DNA of 38,171 nt from Bryobacterales bacterium (GCA_028819235.1 JAPPMC010000067.1:1-38171); one strand, 5' to 3'; numbered from the stretch's first letter, positions 7,557-16,602 are shown. Notes: generated by a model not told the origin, from the letters alone. Made by a program: numbers and translations.

Positions 7557-8575
7557 TGGTCCTCCAAGTTTCCGATCCGCGCCCGAAGGCGGCGGATTTC
7601 CGCAAAGATCCGGGGAAGCCGGCCGACGCGCGCCTGCCTGCCCAGCTGTTCACGGAGCGGGCGGGCCGGCGTCCCCCAGTAGGATCCGCCCGCATCCAGC
7701 CGCTTGCCGGGCAACAGTCCGGTCTGGCCTCCCAACTGGGCTCGGGCGCCGATTTGCGCTCTCTCTCCGATTCCGGCCTGGCCACCCAAGACTGCGTAGT
7801 CTTCGACAACCACGCCGCCGGACAGCCCAACCTGGGCTGCCATCACGACGTGAGATCCGATCTGGCAGTTGTGGCCGATATGGACCAGATTGTCCAGCTT
7901 TGAGCCGGAGCCGACGACGGTGTTGCCGAGCGTCCCGCGGTCGACGCAAGCGTTGGCCCCAACTTCGACGTCATCTCCTATGCGCACCCCCCCCATCTGG
8001 GGAAACAGCTCGTAGTGGTCATCGGCAAACACCAAGCCGAAGCCCTGGCTGCCGATGACTGCGCCCGCGTGCAGGACCACACGGTCGCCCAGCCGGGCGT
8101 TTCCATATACTTTAGAGCCCGGGTGCAGCCTACAGTTGTTGCCCACGACGGCACTTGGGCCGATGAAGGCGTTGGGACCTACCAGCGTTCCCTCACCAAC
8201 GGCCGCGCCCGCCCCAATCACCGCGTGAGCGCCGACCGAAACTCCTGGGCCCAACGAGGCGCTGCTCGAAATGTCGGCAGACGTCGCGGCACTCCACTCA
8301 ATAGCCTCACAGGGAAATATCGCCCGCAGAGCCTTCGCAAAAGCGCGACGGGGATCGTGCACCAAGATCAGGGTGATGCCCGGGGCTTGCGTCCGCTCGT
8401 CCACGATCACGCATCCTGCGCGTGTCTCCGGGAGCTGATCGTTAGCGTGCCCGCGCTGCCAAAACGAGAGCTGATCGGGCAGTGCCTTGCGCACCGGGGC
8501 GGCGGAGACCAAGTCGACGCCCGCACTTCCGATGAGCTCGCCGTCGACCAAGTCTGCGATCTGTCGGGCGGTCAT
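7553..8575 (-). CDS. lpxD: UDP-3-O-acylglucosamine N-acyltransferase
   Basis: 340 residues, the normal family length. LpxD transfers an R-3-hydroxyacyl chain from ACP to UDP-3-O-acylglucosamine, the third step of lipid A synthesis in the cytoplasm. The N-terminal ~95 residues form the uridine-binding domain (M-T-A-R-Q-I-A-D-L-V start). Residues ~100-300 are a left-handed beta-helix of hexapeptide repeats (I-G-A-G-A-A, V-G-E-G-T-L, V-G-A-N-A-C). The catalytic His lies in H-I-G-H-N (H235). The C-terminus is a helical tail of arginine-rich character. It is the first gene of a minus-strand set with overlapping stops and starts, and diverges from the nuclease-like gene at 8637. The rest of the lipid A genes are not nearby. 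Confidence 0.95.
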   Translation of the reverse strand: MTARQIADLVDGELIGSAGVDLVSAAPVRKALPDQLSFWQRGHANDQLPETRAGCVIVDERTQAPGITLILVHDPRRAFAKALRAIFPCEAIEWSAATSADISSSASLGPGVSVGAHAVIGAGAAVGEGTLVGPNAFIGPSAVVGNNCRLHPGSKVYGNARLGDRVVLHAGAVIGSQGFGLVFADDHYELFPQMGGVRIGDDVEVGANACVDRGTLGNTVVGSGSKLDNLVHIGHNCQIGSHVVMAAQVGLSGGVVVEDYAVLGGQAGIGERAQIGARAQLGGQTGLLPGKRLDAGGSYWGTPARPLREQLGRQARVGRLPRIFAEIRRLRARIGNLEDH

Positions 8576-8624
8576 CCGTCAGGCGATCTTGCCGCTAGCA
8601 GCCGGCAGCGTGCCGATCAGGCAC

Positions 8625-8630
8625 TATCCT
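8625..8630 (+). promoter_or_regulatory. Possible -10 box in the lpxD/nuclease-like divergent gap
   Basis: TATCCT lies six bases before the ATG at 8637 in the 61-base gap between two divergent genes. If used, transcription would start at or next to the ATG, giving a leaderless message. That fits the lack of a good ribosome site. No TTGACA-like box at 16-18 bases upstream is visible. Confidence 0.2.
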
Positions 8631-8636
8631 ACAGGC

Positions 8637-9437
8637 ATGGTTGGCAGACTTGTTTGGCATTCAATCGCGGTGGTCTTGCTGTTGAACGCGTTCGCCGCTA
8701 AGGGATCCGCCTGGGCCGACCAAGGGCACCGCATCGTTGCTCTGGCCGCTGAGGACCTGCTGAGCGAAAGGGCCAAACGGCGCGTCGACCTGTTCATGGG
8801 TACGGATGCTCAGTTGGTCGATTTCGCGACCTGGTCGGGAGCGGTCATGGCGGATCGGCCTGAGACTCGGCCTTGGCAGGCGATCCCGATCAAGCGGAAC
8901 GCGACCGGGATCGACCTCGAGCGAGACTGCCCGGCCGGTCAGTGCGTCACCGCCAAGGTGCGGGAGTGCATAGGGATTGTGCGGCTGGGCGTAAGGCGCC
9001 AAGAGGAGATGGCGGACTACCTCAAGATGCTGATCGGCCTAGCTGCGGATCTACAGCAGCCAGCGCTAAGCATCGGCCCTCCTGAGCGAACGCGGACTTC
9101 GAAGATGGTCACCATCGGCGACCGCCGCATGTCAGTGATGGAGGCTTGGGAAGGCGGACTCATCGAGTTGATGGGAACAGAGGAAGAGGTTCTCGAGCGC
9201 GTGCGCAAGGCGATTGCCGAGGGCCCGTGGGCGGACTGGACGACCGGCACGCTGACCGACTGGACCTGGGAGAACCACCTTGTGGCAAGGGAGCGAGTCT
9301 ATCCCATGCTGGAGGGTGAGGGGCAGTTCACGATGGACGGTCCGGAACTGGAGTCCCTTCTTGAGCTGGTCACCGAGAGGCTCGCCAAGTCTTCGGTCCG
9401 TCTGGCGGTGATTCTAGAAGACGTCTGGCACAAGTAG
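8637..9437 (+). CDS. Degenerate S1/P1-nuclease-like exported protein
   Basis: 266 residues. A signal peptide (1-25, ending A-K-G-S-A) puts Trp26 at the mature N-terminus, with His31 five residues later, as in S1/P1 zinc nucleases where W1 and H6 bind zinc. The overall order also fits (an A-T-W segment, P-W-x, C-P-A-G-Q-C-V, then A-D-L-Q-Q-P). However, most other zinc ligands appear lost: P-W-H is P-W-Q, the H-x3-D-x5-H motif is A-D-L-Q-Q-P-A-L with only the Asp, and the N-L-H-x2-W-D motif is absent. It is therefore probably not a working nuclease, although the frame is intact. ATG 8637 is chosen for the signal peptide; upstream in-frame starts lie inside divergent lpxD. A CoA-transferase gene starts 34 bases after its stop. 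Confidence 0.7.
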   Translation: MVGRLVWHSIAVVLLLNAFAAKGSAWADQGHRIVALAAEDLLSERAKRRVDLFMGTDAQLVDFATWSGAVMADRPETRPWQAIPIKRNATGIDLERDCPAGQCVTAKVRECIGIVRLGVRRQEEMADYLKMLIGLAADLQQPALSIGPPERTRTSKMVTIGDRRMSVMEAWEGGLIELMGTEEEVLERVRKAIAEGPWADWTTGTLTDWTWENHLVARERVYPMLEGEGQFTMDGPELESLLELVTERLAKSSVRLAVILEDVWHK

Positions 9438-9471
9438 ACACGGTCGCAGCGTCTACGGAGAGCCGGATACG

Positions 9472-11148
9472 ATGGGGACCGGACGGCCCGCTGGGGCTGA
9501 ACAGGCGGAGCAGGTGTCGGACGGGCGGGGATCCCAGCAGAAACCGATCCTAGACCCTTCCGCCGCGGTCGCCCGCATTGCCAGTGGCGCCTCTGTGGCG
9601 ATCGGAGGATCCGGTGCTGGACATGCGGTCCCAGACATTCTGCTGCGGGAGCTGGGACATCGGCACCGGACCACGGGCGAGCCTACCGGCCTGACGCTGA
9701 TCCACCCGTTTGGGGTGGGAGACCAACAGACAAAGGGGCTCCAGCAGGCGGCCTGCGCTGGCATGTACCGCCGCGTGATCGGCGGTCACTGGTCGATGGC
9801 GCCGAAGATGGCCCGCTTGGCCGTGGAGAACCGGTTCGCGGCGTATTGCCTGCCGGCCGGCGTGATCGTGCAGCTGTTCCACTGCGCAGCGGCGGGCAGT
9901 CCGGGTTGGCACACACATGCTGGCCTAGACACTTTCGTGGACCCACGGCTCGAAGGTGGGAAGCTCAACGCCAAAGCCACTGAAGACTTGGTGGAACTGG
10001 TGCGGCTCGACGGACGGGACTGGCTGTTCTACCGAACCCTGCCGATTGACGTGGCACTGATCCAAGCCTGGCAGGCCGACCCGCACGGGAACCTGTCCAT
10101 GCGGCAAGAGGCGGGCCTCTGGCATAACCTTGCTCTGGCCCAAGCGGCCAAGGCTTCCGGCGGGACTACGATCGCCGTCGTTCGGGAGATGGTGCCTCCG
10201 GGCAGCCTGGACCCTCGAGCGGTCTGCGTCCCCGGCTGCTTCGTAGACTCGATCGTTGTCGACCCTAGCCACGGGCAGACTTACCAGACCGACTATGAGG
10301 CTGCGTATTGCGGTGACGACCGCCTTCCGGACAGTGGCTTCCCCGGATTCGAGTTTGGCCACAGGAAGGTGATTGCGCGGCGTGCCGCCATGGAGCTGGT
10401 ACCGGGCGCGGTGATCAATGTCGGCTTCGGGATTCCGGACGGGGTCCTAGCCGTGGCCCGCGAGCAGGGCATCGGCGAACACGTCACGTCCACGATCGAG
10501 CACGGGCAGTTCGGCGGCGTGCCAGCCGGAGGGCTGGATTTTGGGGCGGTGTACAACCCTGACGCAATCGTCGAGACGGGTCACATGTTCGACTTCTACC
10601 ACGGTGCGGGCGTTGATCAGGCGTTCCTAGGGTTCCTGCAAGTGGACCGGGACGGGAATGTGAACGTCAGCAAGGTCGGGTCCCGCATCATCGGAGTTGG
10701 CGGCTTCATCGACATCGTGCAGAAGGCCAGCAAGGTGGTCTTCTGCGGTACGCTCTCGATCCGCGCCGGACTCAAGATCGATCATGGTCGCCTCTCGTTC
10801 GAGCGCATGGGGAGGCCGAAGTTTGTCGAGCGGGTCGCGCAGGTCACCTTCAGTGCGGCCTATGCCAAGAGAACGGATCAAGAAGTGCTTTACGTCACGG
10901 AGGCAGCCGTATTCCGGCTCGGTCGAGAGGGGATCGTGCTGGAGGAAGTCGCTCCAGGAGTGGACCTAGAGGCCGATGTCCTGCCGCAGATGGAGTTCAG
11001 GCCGAGGGTGAGTCCGCGGTTGCGAGGAATGGCGCCGGAGCTCTTCGCCCCGGCCCGGCTGCCGGCTAGAATCCTTGGCCGATTCACAGATTTCTATCAC
11101 TCCGGCACCTCCCGCGCTCCGAATTCCATCCCTTGGGGTCTAGAATGA
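9472..11148 (+). CDS. Family I acyl-CoA transferase (propionate CoA-transferase / YdiF type)
   Basis: 558 residues, slightly longer than the usual ~520-530 for enzymes with fused alpha and beta halves. The N-terminal half has the glycine-rich G-A-S-V-A-I-G-G-S-G loop. The C-terminal half has the catalytic glutamate at about E343 in S-T-I-E-H-G, followed by G-G-V-P-A-G-G-L-D-F-G, G-N-V-N-V-S-K-V-G and V-V-F-C-G-T. These motifs match the YdiF/Pct family, which moves CoA between short-chain acids such as acetate, propionate or acetoacetate in the cytoplasm. The exact substrate cannot be read from sequence. ATG 9472 has GGAGAG about ten bases upstream. The short gap suggests co-transcription with the S1/P1-like gene, a pairing with no obvious metabolic logic. 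Confidence 0.92.
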   Translation: MGTGRPAGAEQAEQVSDGRGSQQKPILDPSAAVARIASGASVAIGGSGAGHAVPDILLRELGHRHRTTGEPTGLTLIHPFGVGDQQTKGLQQAACAGMYRRVIGGHWSMAPKMARLAVENRFAAYCLPAGVIVQLFHCAAAGSPGWHTHAGLDTFVDPRLEGGKLNAKATEDLVELVRLDGRDWLFYRTLPIDVALIQAWQADPHGNLSMRQEAGLWHNLALAQAAKASGGTTIAVVREMVPPGSLDPRAVCVPGCFVDSIVVDPSHGQTYQTDYEAAYCGDDRLPDSGFPGFEFGHRKVIARRAAMELVPGAVINVGFGIPDGVLAVAREQGIGEHVTSTIEHGQFGGVPAGGLDFGAVYNPDAIVETGHMFDFYHGAGVDQAFLGFLQVDRDGNVNVSKVGSRIIGVGGFIDIVQKASKVVFCGTLSIRAGLKIDHGRLSFERMGRPKFVERVAQVTFSAAYAKRTDQEVLYVTEAAVFRLGREGIVLEEVAPGVDLEADVLPQMEFRPRVSPRLRGMAPELFAPARLPARILGRFTDFYHSGTSRAPNSIPWGLE

Positions 11149-11463
11149 TCATGTGAGGCTCAGGTGTACCTATGAGGGCGGCGCGGCAACGCGGTGACAC
11201 GAAGCGATCACCCTCGCCCCGCGGAAGCCACTATTGCCCCAGCGGCGGATAGAGCAGAAAAGCAGGCCGAGCAGCGTTCCGTCGACGCCAAGCGACGCTG
11301 CTATTCCGAGGTACGAGCGGAGCGGTGTCGTGCGTTGCGCCGCCCCAGAACCCGGTTTCTTTCGAATTCGGGGAATCTGAGCCTTCAATGTCAGCAACTT
11401 GCAACCACAATCGGTCCCCTTTTTGGGGTATACTCGGATAACCTAGAACATGGAGGTTCGAAA
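11149..11463. other. Intergenic leader of the repeat lipoprotein gene
   Basis: 315 bases without a recognisable gene. The frame of the downstream protein is open upstream to 11194, but that extension is arginine-rich, lacks any ribosome site, and would bury the lipoprotein signal. The promoter of the repeat lipoprotein most likely lies at its right end. Confidence 0.45.
11429..11456 (+). promoter_or_regulatory. Putative -10 box and ribosome site of the repeat lipoprotein
   Basis: TATACT at 11429-11434 is a good -10 match, but no convincing -35 lies 16-18 bases upstream. GGAGG at 11452-11456 sits seven bases before ATG 11464 and fixes that start. Confidence 0.4.
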
Positions 11464-14400
11464 ATGACTTCTTTCAATCGCAAGTCGGCTTTTTTGTTGG
11501 CCGCCTTGGGAGCGGTTCTCTTGATCGGGCTTGCGGGTTGTGGCGGAGACGAGCCAGCACCGCCACCTCCAGCCCCACCCCCGTTCGTTCCCCAGACGAT
11601 CACAGTGACATTGGGCGAGCACGGAGGCACTGCCCAGTTCCGGACTACTCAAGCTGGTGGGTTCACCATGAACGGCAATCCGTTCTCCAGTGGATCCACA
11701 GTAGTGTCGGAGGACAACGGGAAGACCTACAGGGTCACGCTGTCCGGGACTGCCGGCACCGCGGAGTTCGTGAGGGCAGAACAGGTTCGGCTGCGCCTTG
11801 GCAGCAGTGGGGAGGGTCTGTTCATCGACGAGAACGAGGACGGCACGTACACCGGGACGTTGGCCGCCAACTTCGATGAGACGACATTCCGCAGCGGCGA
11901 GCTAGTCAGAACGAGCAGGGGCGTCCAGTACCGCCTCACCTTGGAGGACGGCACTTGGACAGCTGTCTTCGAAGCCCCGCCACCGGTAGAGATCACGCTT
12001 GGCGCGAGCGGGTACCCAGTCGAGCTGGTAATGACCGAGGACGGCGGCTACACGCTGAACGGCAACCAGTTCCGCAGCGGCGACATCGTCACCACTCCCA
12101 CCGACAGCCGCTATCGGCTGACATTGGTGGAGGGCGAGTGGCAGTACACCTATGTTCCGCCGGACCCGATCCGGGTCTCGCTGGGCACTTCCGGCGATGT
12201 GGCACTGCTGATGCGCCGGGAGAACGGCAGCTATGAGATCGGTGGCACCGTCGTGATGAGCGGCGACATCATCCAAGCCGACAACGGCAACCGATACCGC
12301 ATCCGCTTCCAAGGCGGACAGTGGACAGCTGCGTTCGTACCGGATGCGCCTGTGCGGGTGACGCTCGGGATGAGTGGCTTGCAGATATCGCTGGCGCGCC
12401 AAGAAGACGGCACCTTCCGGTACGGCAACGAGGTAGTCCAGAGCGGCGGCGTGATCACGGCCGCCAACGGCAGCCGTTACCGGCTGACTCTCGCGAACGG
12501 TGTTTGGAACGCAACGTTCGTCCCGCCGCAAGCGATCCCGGTACTGCTGGGCCTCAGCGGAGAGTTGGCCAGCGTGGTGCAGCAAGAAGATGGCACTTTC
12601 CAAGTCAACGGCCAGCCTCTGGGCCCCGACTCGACGGTGACGGCCTCAAACGGGAACATGTACCGGATCACGAGGATAAACGGCACATGGTCCGCTGTCT
12701 TCGTTGCTCCGGATCCAGTTCGCGTGATGTTGGGGACGAGCGGCCAGTCCATCCTCGTCACACGACGAGAAGACGGGACTTGGCTGGGTAACGGTGACCA
12801 AATATCCAGCGGATCAACGGTGATGGGACCTGGCGGAACTCGCTACCAGCTGGTCTTGCAAAACTCGGTGTGGGTGGCGGTCTGGCTGCCGACTGCGCCG
12901 GTGGCACTGGTGCTTGGCACGAGCGGCGATGCCATTGTGATCACGCAGGTGGAGGACGGCACTTACCGCGCCAACGGCGATCCGATCGCGAGCGGCAGCG
13001 TACTTGAGGCTAGCAACGGAGGACGGTACCGCCTGACATTCTCGAACGGCCAGTGGACCGCAACATTCGTCACCGGCGACCCGATCAGTGTGCAGCTTGG
13101 CACGAGCGGCACGACAGCCGTGCTGATCCGGACCGAGGACGGGGGCTTCACCTGGAATGGGCGGCCAATCGCCCCTGGCGAGACGCTCCGCGCTCTGAAC
13201 GGCAGTGAATACCGGCTGACTCAGGTCAACGGAGTGTGGATGGCGACATATGCGCCGCCCCCGCCAGAAAACATAGTTCTCGGGACCAGCGGAGAGATCC
13301 TGACCCTCTCCCGCAATGAGAACGGCCAGTGGGTCAACCCGACTGGGATGGTGGTACGGACGGGGCAGACGATCCGCTCGGGAGCTGGCAATCAGTACAG
13401 GCTGACGTTCTCCGACGGCTCTTGGGTGGCTGAGTTTCTGCCGACATCACAGCCCCTCACGCTTGGCACAACCGGTGGCCAAGTCACTGTAGTCAGAGAA
13501 GAGGACGGCCAATACTACATCGGCGGGACGGCGATCAGGACTGGCGACACCTACACCGCCGAGAACGGCAACCAGTTCCGGGTGTACCTGATCAACGGCG
13601 AATGGAGGGCGGAGTTCGTCCCGACCGTCGTACGAGTGCCCGCCGGCGACACGAACTTGATCGTCATCCTGCAGCGCCTGGAGAGCGGAACCTTCCTCTA
13701 CAACGGCGAAGAGTTCGAAGTCGGCGACACGATCACCTACCGTGGCTCCCAGTACACGATCAATATCACCAGCGGTGTGGTCACGCTTGATTCCGCATCA
13801 GGAGAAATCCAAGTTCCATTGGGGAATACGGGAGATTCCTTCACGCTCATCCGTTTGTCCGACGGTACGTTCCAGTGGGAGGACGGGCGACCGTTCCGAT
13901 CGGGGACGCGCATTGTGCAGAACGGCTTCTGGTGGGTGTTGACACTGGAGAACGGCCAGTGGTCAGCGCGAATTTTGGGGCCTTTCGACCCAGCCAATCC
14001 GGGAGGTCCTGTCGACCCCACAGATCCGACCCAGCCGCCGCCTGTTGGCCCGACTACACCGACCGGCAGTGATAAGATTGGAGTTCAGATCGGAGCTGAC
14101 ACTGTGTTTGCGCTGAAGGCAAGTTCCAGCGCCACCACTAGATTAAATGCTGGTGATGGTGAAGGAACCATTCTTGTGGTAGGGCCGACGGGAAATGAGG
14201 TTCAGTACGTCATCAATGACCTCGTCGGGCGTGGAACGGTAACCAAGAGCTTGACATACGTCCAGAACGCGCAACAAGAACTCCAAGCAATCATAGACAC
14301 GATCAACCTATACAAGCAACTCTACGATACTCAGGGAGTTGATCCAAACGTGCATATTGCCGCCGCAAGTACAGGACAGTGGGATCTGGCCAAGGAAGTG

Positions 14401-16302
14401 CTAAACGGGATCGCGCCAAATTTCGGGAATCGACTCAACTCCGTGCCTTGGAGCGGGGATTTAGACGCCTCGGAAGTTCCACTCGTCGTAGCGGAACTCG
14501 AAGAGGTCATTACCGAGTTGGGCAGCGCTTCTGCGGTTGCTGCTAGTTACCCCGCTGTTGGTTCGCTAACCGGAACGGATATCGTAAACGCCGCGAAATC
14601 TCAGATTGTATTCGGATCAAGCGGAAACACTCGTTATGCCGCGTACTCGCTTCGTGCAACAGCTGATACTGTAGAAACTAGTCCCGCCAATTGGACTGTC
14701 GGGGCCTTCGCCTACAGTCCCCTTGAGCGGCCCGCTACAACTGAGCTGCCCGACAGAGGATCCGCAATTTTCAGGGGCACTACACTGGCGGTTGCGGCGT
14801 CCGGCACTGATATAGGCACACTCTATACCGGCACCATTGAATTGAACGCACACTTCAGTCAGCAGCGCGTAAACGCTTTCGTTACGGGGCTCCAAGACTC
14901 GAGCGGCGCTGCTTGGCAGCATGGGACGCCACTGAAACCAACTGAACTGATTCGGCTACCCGAAGCCAATTTCACCGGAAATCAAGGTCAGTTCAGCGCG
15001 ACCGGAGCAAATGGTTTTGTTAAGTACCCGGCAACGTACGGACTTGGTGAAGCAACGGAAGCGTCGAGTGCGCTAAGTGGCCAAGTTCTAAATGCCGGTA
15101 GGGAGATCATGGGAACGTGGACCCTCGGTTCTTTGCTTGAAGGAGCGTTCGGGTCGCCACGAACTTCGACGGGAACGACCAGTCGTCCCACCATAAACGA
15201 TGGGGGCGACGATGCCTTGACGCAACTCGCCGGCAAAGCAGCCCCGAATTCCAGTGGGGACATCATTTTCACGGACGATAAACCGACTCCTGATCTCACA
15301 ATCACTGTCGATGCTTCCAGCCTCTACAGCAGTGGCAGCCATTCCCGGAGTGAGCCCACGTTTGTGAGCACGGCCCGCAACGACCTGAGTGACCAGCAAA
15401 GTGCATTGCGTTTGATACGCAACGAAAACAGCCCAGATACTGGCACTCCATGGACCGCCGTCGGAGCTGCGGTGACAACCATATTTGGGGCAGTGCCGAG
15501 TGCACTAAGTTCGTTCCCCAGTGGTGGCGCTACCACAGCGGACGACATCGACGATGCAATCGACTTGATAGTCGACGCCCGTGCAGCCCTAGGAAGTACA
15601 AGCCGCTTCCTTCAGGAACTGGGCGATGACACCGGAGATGTGTTCACCGGACAGCTGCAGAGGGACCAGACGACCAGTTCGGTGATCTCAGACATATTCG
15701 CCGCACGGCCGTCCGTGTTCCGAGTAGAATCCGGTCGCACAAACTACACACGTTTTGGCGCTTGGAGAAGCATCACCATGACCGACGCAGTTGCAACCGA
15801 AGCGGTCAACACTGACATTTATGCATACAGCCCGCTGGCACAAACGACCGGTTTGCAGGCACCGAGTTTCCGCGCTACCTATGATGGTCAGACTGTGGCC
15901 GTTCGGGACAATAATGGGGATCTGTTACAGGGTCAGTTCCAGCTAACGATTGACTGGACGACGACCAACAATTCGATCACAGCATTTGTGCAGGACCTCA
16001 GGTACTCGTCAAACAATTCTTGGTTCCAATACAACGACCAAGATGTCGCCTACATCCTATTCAGCGGTTTGGAGGTGAACACTGCTCTCAACGGAATCAC
16101 AGGAACGGCTACGGGCAGCGTTCGGTACCGCCAAGTCGGCCGTCCCGATGCGACCCCGGGCACCGCAGCCCTCAGCGGACTATTCGTCGGGAGTGGCGAC
16201 GATGGTCCTTTCGGGGTCATCGGGGAATGGTCGATCTCCGTTCCCAGAGGAGGGACGACAGACACTTTGAATGGCGCGTTCGGTGCCGACTTGCGGCCGT
16301 AA
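11464..16302 (+). CDS. Giant repeat lipoprotein with 13 novel ~61-residue repeats and two C-terminal beta-barrel domains
   Basis: 1612 residues from ATG 11464. The signal peptide ends in the lipobox L23-A-G-C26, so the protein should be lipidated and, lacking Asp after Cys, sorted to the outer membrane. After a Pro-rich spacer come 13 tandem repeats (residues ~46-840), each beginning V-x-L-G-T-S-G, then E-D-G-x-Y-x-x-N-G, S-G, N-G-x-x-Y-R-L-T, N-G-x-W-x-A-x-F-V-P. A Pro/Thr/Asp linker (~843-868) leads to a helical segment and two barrel-like domains (about 1055-1235 and 1425-1612). Both contain F-G/A-x-W or Y-A-A-Y starts, A-Y-S-P-L and a final G-x-W-x(n)-G-A-F-G motif like TbpB/factor-H-binding-protein type barrels. 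I do not recognise the repeat. Base composition drops after ~14075. A surface adhesion or ligand-capture role is an inference. Confidence 0.85.
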   Translation: MTSFNRKSAFLLAALGAVLLIGLAGCGGDEPAPPPPAPPPFVPQTITVTLGEHGGTAQFRTTQAGGFTMNGNPFSSGSTVVSEDNGKTYRVTLSGTAGTAEFVRAEQVRLRLGSSGEGLFIDENEDGTYTGTLAANFDETTFRSGELVRTSRGVQYRLTLEDGTWTAVFEAPPPVEITLGASGYPVELVMTEDGGYTLNGNQFRSGDIVTTPTDSRYRLTLVEGEWQYTYVPPDPIRVSLGTSGDVALLMRRENGSYEIGGTVVMSGDIIQADNGNRYRIRFQGGQWTAAFVPDAPVRVTLGMSGLQISLARQEDGTFRYGNEVVQSGGVITAANGSRYRLTLANGVWNATFVPPQAIPVLLGLSGELASVVQQEDGTFQVNGQPLGPDSTVTASNGNMYRITRINGTWSAVFVAPDPVRVMLGTSGQSILVTRREDGTWLGNGDQISSGSTVMGPGGTRYQLVLQNSVWVAVWLPTAPVALVLGTSGDAIVITQVEDGTYRANGDPIASGSVLEASNGGRYRLTFSNGQWTATFVTGDPISVQLGTSGTTAVLIRTEDGGFTWNGRPIAPGETLRALNGSEYRLTQVNGVWMATYAPPPPENIVLGTSGEILTLSRNENGQWVNPTGMVVRTGQTIRSGAGNQYRLTFSDGSWVAEFLPTSQPLTLGTTGGQVTVVREEDGQYYIGGTAIRTGDTYTAENGNQFRVYLINGEWRAEFVPTVVRVPAGDTNLIVILQRLESGTFLYNGEEFEVGDTITYRGSQYTINITSGVVTLDSASGEIQVPLGNTGDSFTLIRLSDGTFQWEDGRPFRSGTRIVQNGFWWVLTLENGQWSARILGPFDPANPGGPVDPTDPTQPPPVGPTTPTGSDKIGVQIGADTVFALKASSSATTRLNAGDGEGTILVVGPTGNEVQYVINDLVGRGTVTKSLTYVQNAQQELQAIIDTINLYKQLYDTQGVDPNVHIAAASTGQWDLAKEVLNGIAPNFGNRLNSVPWSGDLDASEVPLVVAELEEVITELGSASAVAASYPAVGSLTGTDIVNAAKSQIVFGSSGNTRYAAYSLRATADTVETSPANWTVGAFAYSPLERPATTELPDRGSAIFRGTTLAVAASGTDIGTLYTGTIELNAHFSQQRVNAFVTGLQDSSGAAWQHGTPLKPTELIRLPEANFTGNQGQFSATGANGFVKYPATYGLGEATEASSALSGQVLNAGREIMGTWTLGSLLEGAFGSPRTSTGTTSRPTINDGGDDALTQLAGKAAPNSSGDIIFTDDKPTPDLTITVDASSLYSSGSHSRSEPTFVSTARNDLSDQQSALRLIRNENSPDTGTPWTAVGAAVTTIFGAVPSALSSFPSGGATTADDIDDAIDLIVDARAALGSTSRFLQELGDDTGDVFTGQLQRDQTTSSVISDIFAARPSVFRVESGRTNYTRFGAWRSITMTDAVATEAVNTDIYAYSPLAQTTGLQAPSFRATYDGQTVAVRDNNGDLLQGQFQLTIDWTTTNNSITAFVQDLRYSSNNSWFQYNDQDVAYILFSGLEVNTALNGITGTATGSVRYRQVGRPDATPGTAALSGLFVGSGDDGPFGVIGEWSISVPRGGTTDTLNGAFGADLRP
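11599..13983 (+). repeat. 13 tandem coding repeats of about 183 bp
   Basis: Each unit encodes about 61 residues with a conserved skeleton (L-G-x-S-G; D-G-x-Y; N-G; Y-R-L; G-x-W-x-A). Total span 2385 bp divided by 13 is 183 bp. Units differ considerably in sequence, so the array is old and diversified rather than a recent slippage expansion. Unit 1 begins L-G-E-H-G-G, unit 12 is the most divergent, and unit 13 leads into the Pro-rich linker. Confidence 0.85.
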
Positions 16303-16321
16303 CGGAGAACACAACAGGTAC

Positions 16322-16388
16322 AGCTGGTCGTTGTTCGATCAGCTAGCACGACCGAGGGGTCCGGCGTTGCCGAACGTCGGGCCCCTCG
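16322..16388 (+). terminator. Two adjacent hairpins after the repeat lipoprotein gene
   Basis: Hairpin 1 (16322-16344) has a 9-bp stem with one G-U pair and a TTGTT loop. Hairpin 2 (16353-16388) has a 16-bp stem, CGAGGGG... pairing with ...CCCCTCG, with two G-U pairs and a four-base loop. No T-tract follows, so this may be a Rho-assisted or mRNA-stabilising structure rather than a classical intrinsic terminator. It starts 19 bases after the stop codon at 16300-16302. Confidence 0.55.
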
Positions 16389-16602
16389 CACAGTGTTGGC
16401 ACGACCCATTGGACTGGCGTCGCCGTGCCGGAGCGTCTTGGCCAAAACCATTGGTGTGACCGCTGGAACTCGGACCGGAGGTCGATTCTCGATCTCGAAG
16501 CCAGTGGAATGCAGCATGGCAGGTTCTTGCCTCTGGTCGCAGTAGATCACAACCTACAACGCACACCGGCCCCTATCCAATCTCTGACGCGCACAGGAGT
16601 GC

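Noticed and set aside
6913..7830. Extension of the sulfatase frame upstream (782 residues in total)
   Set aside because: It overlaps two well-supported genes in other frames. The signal peptide and ribosome site fix the start at 6912.
11599..13983. Recent tandem expansion or assembly artefact in the repeat gene
   Set aside because: Units differ strongly from each other, so slippage or mis-assembly does not explain them.
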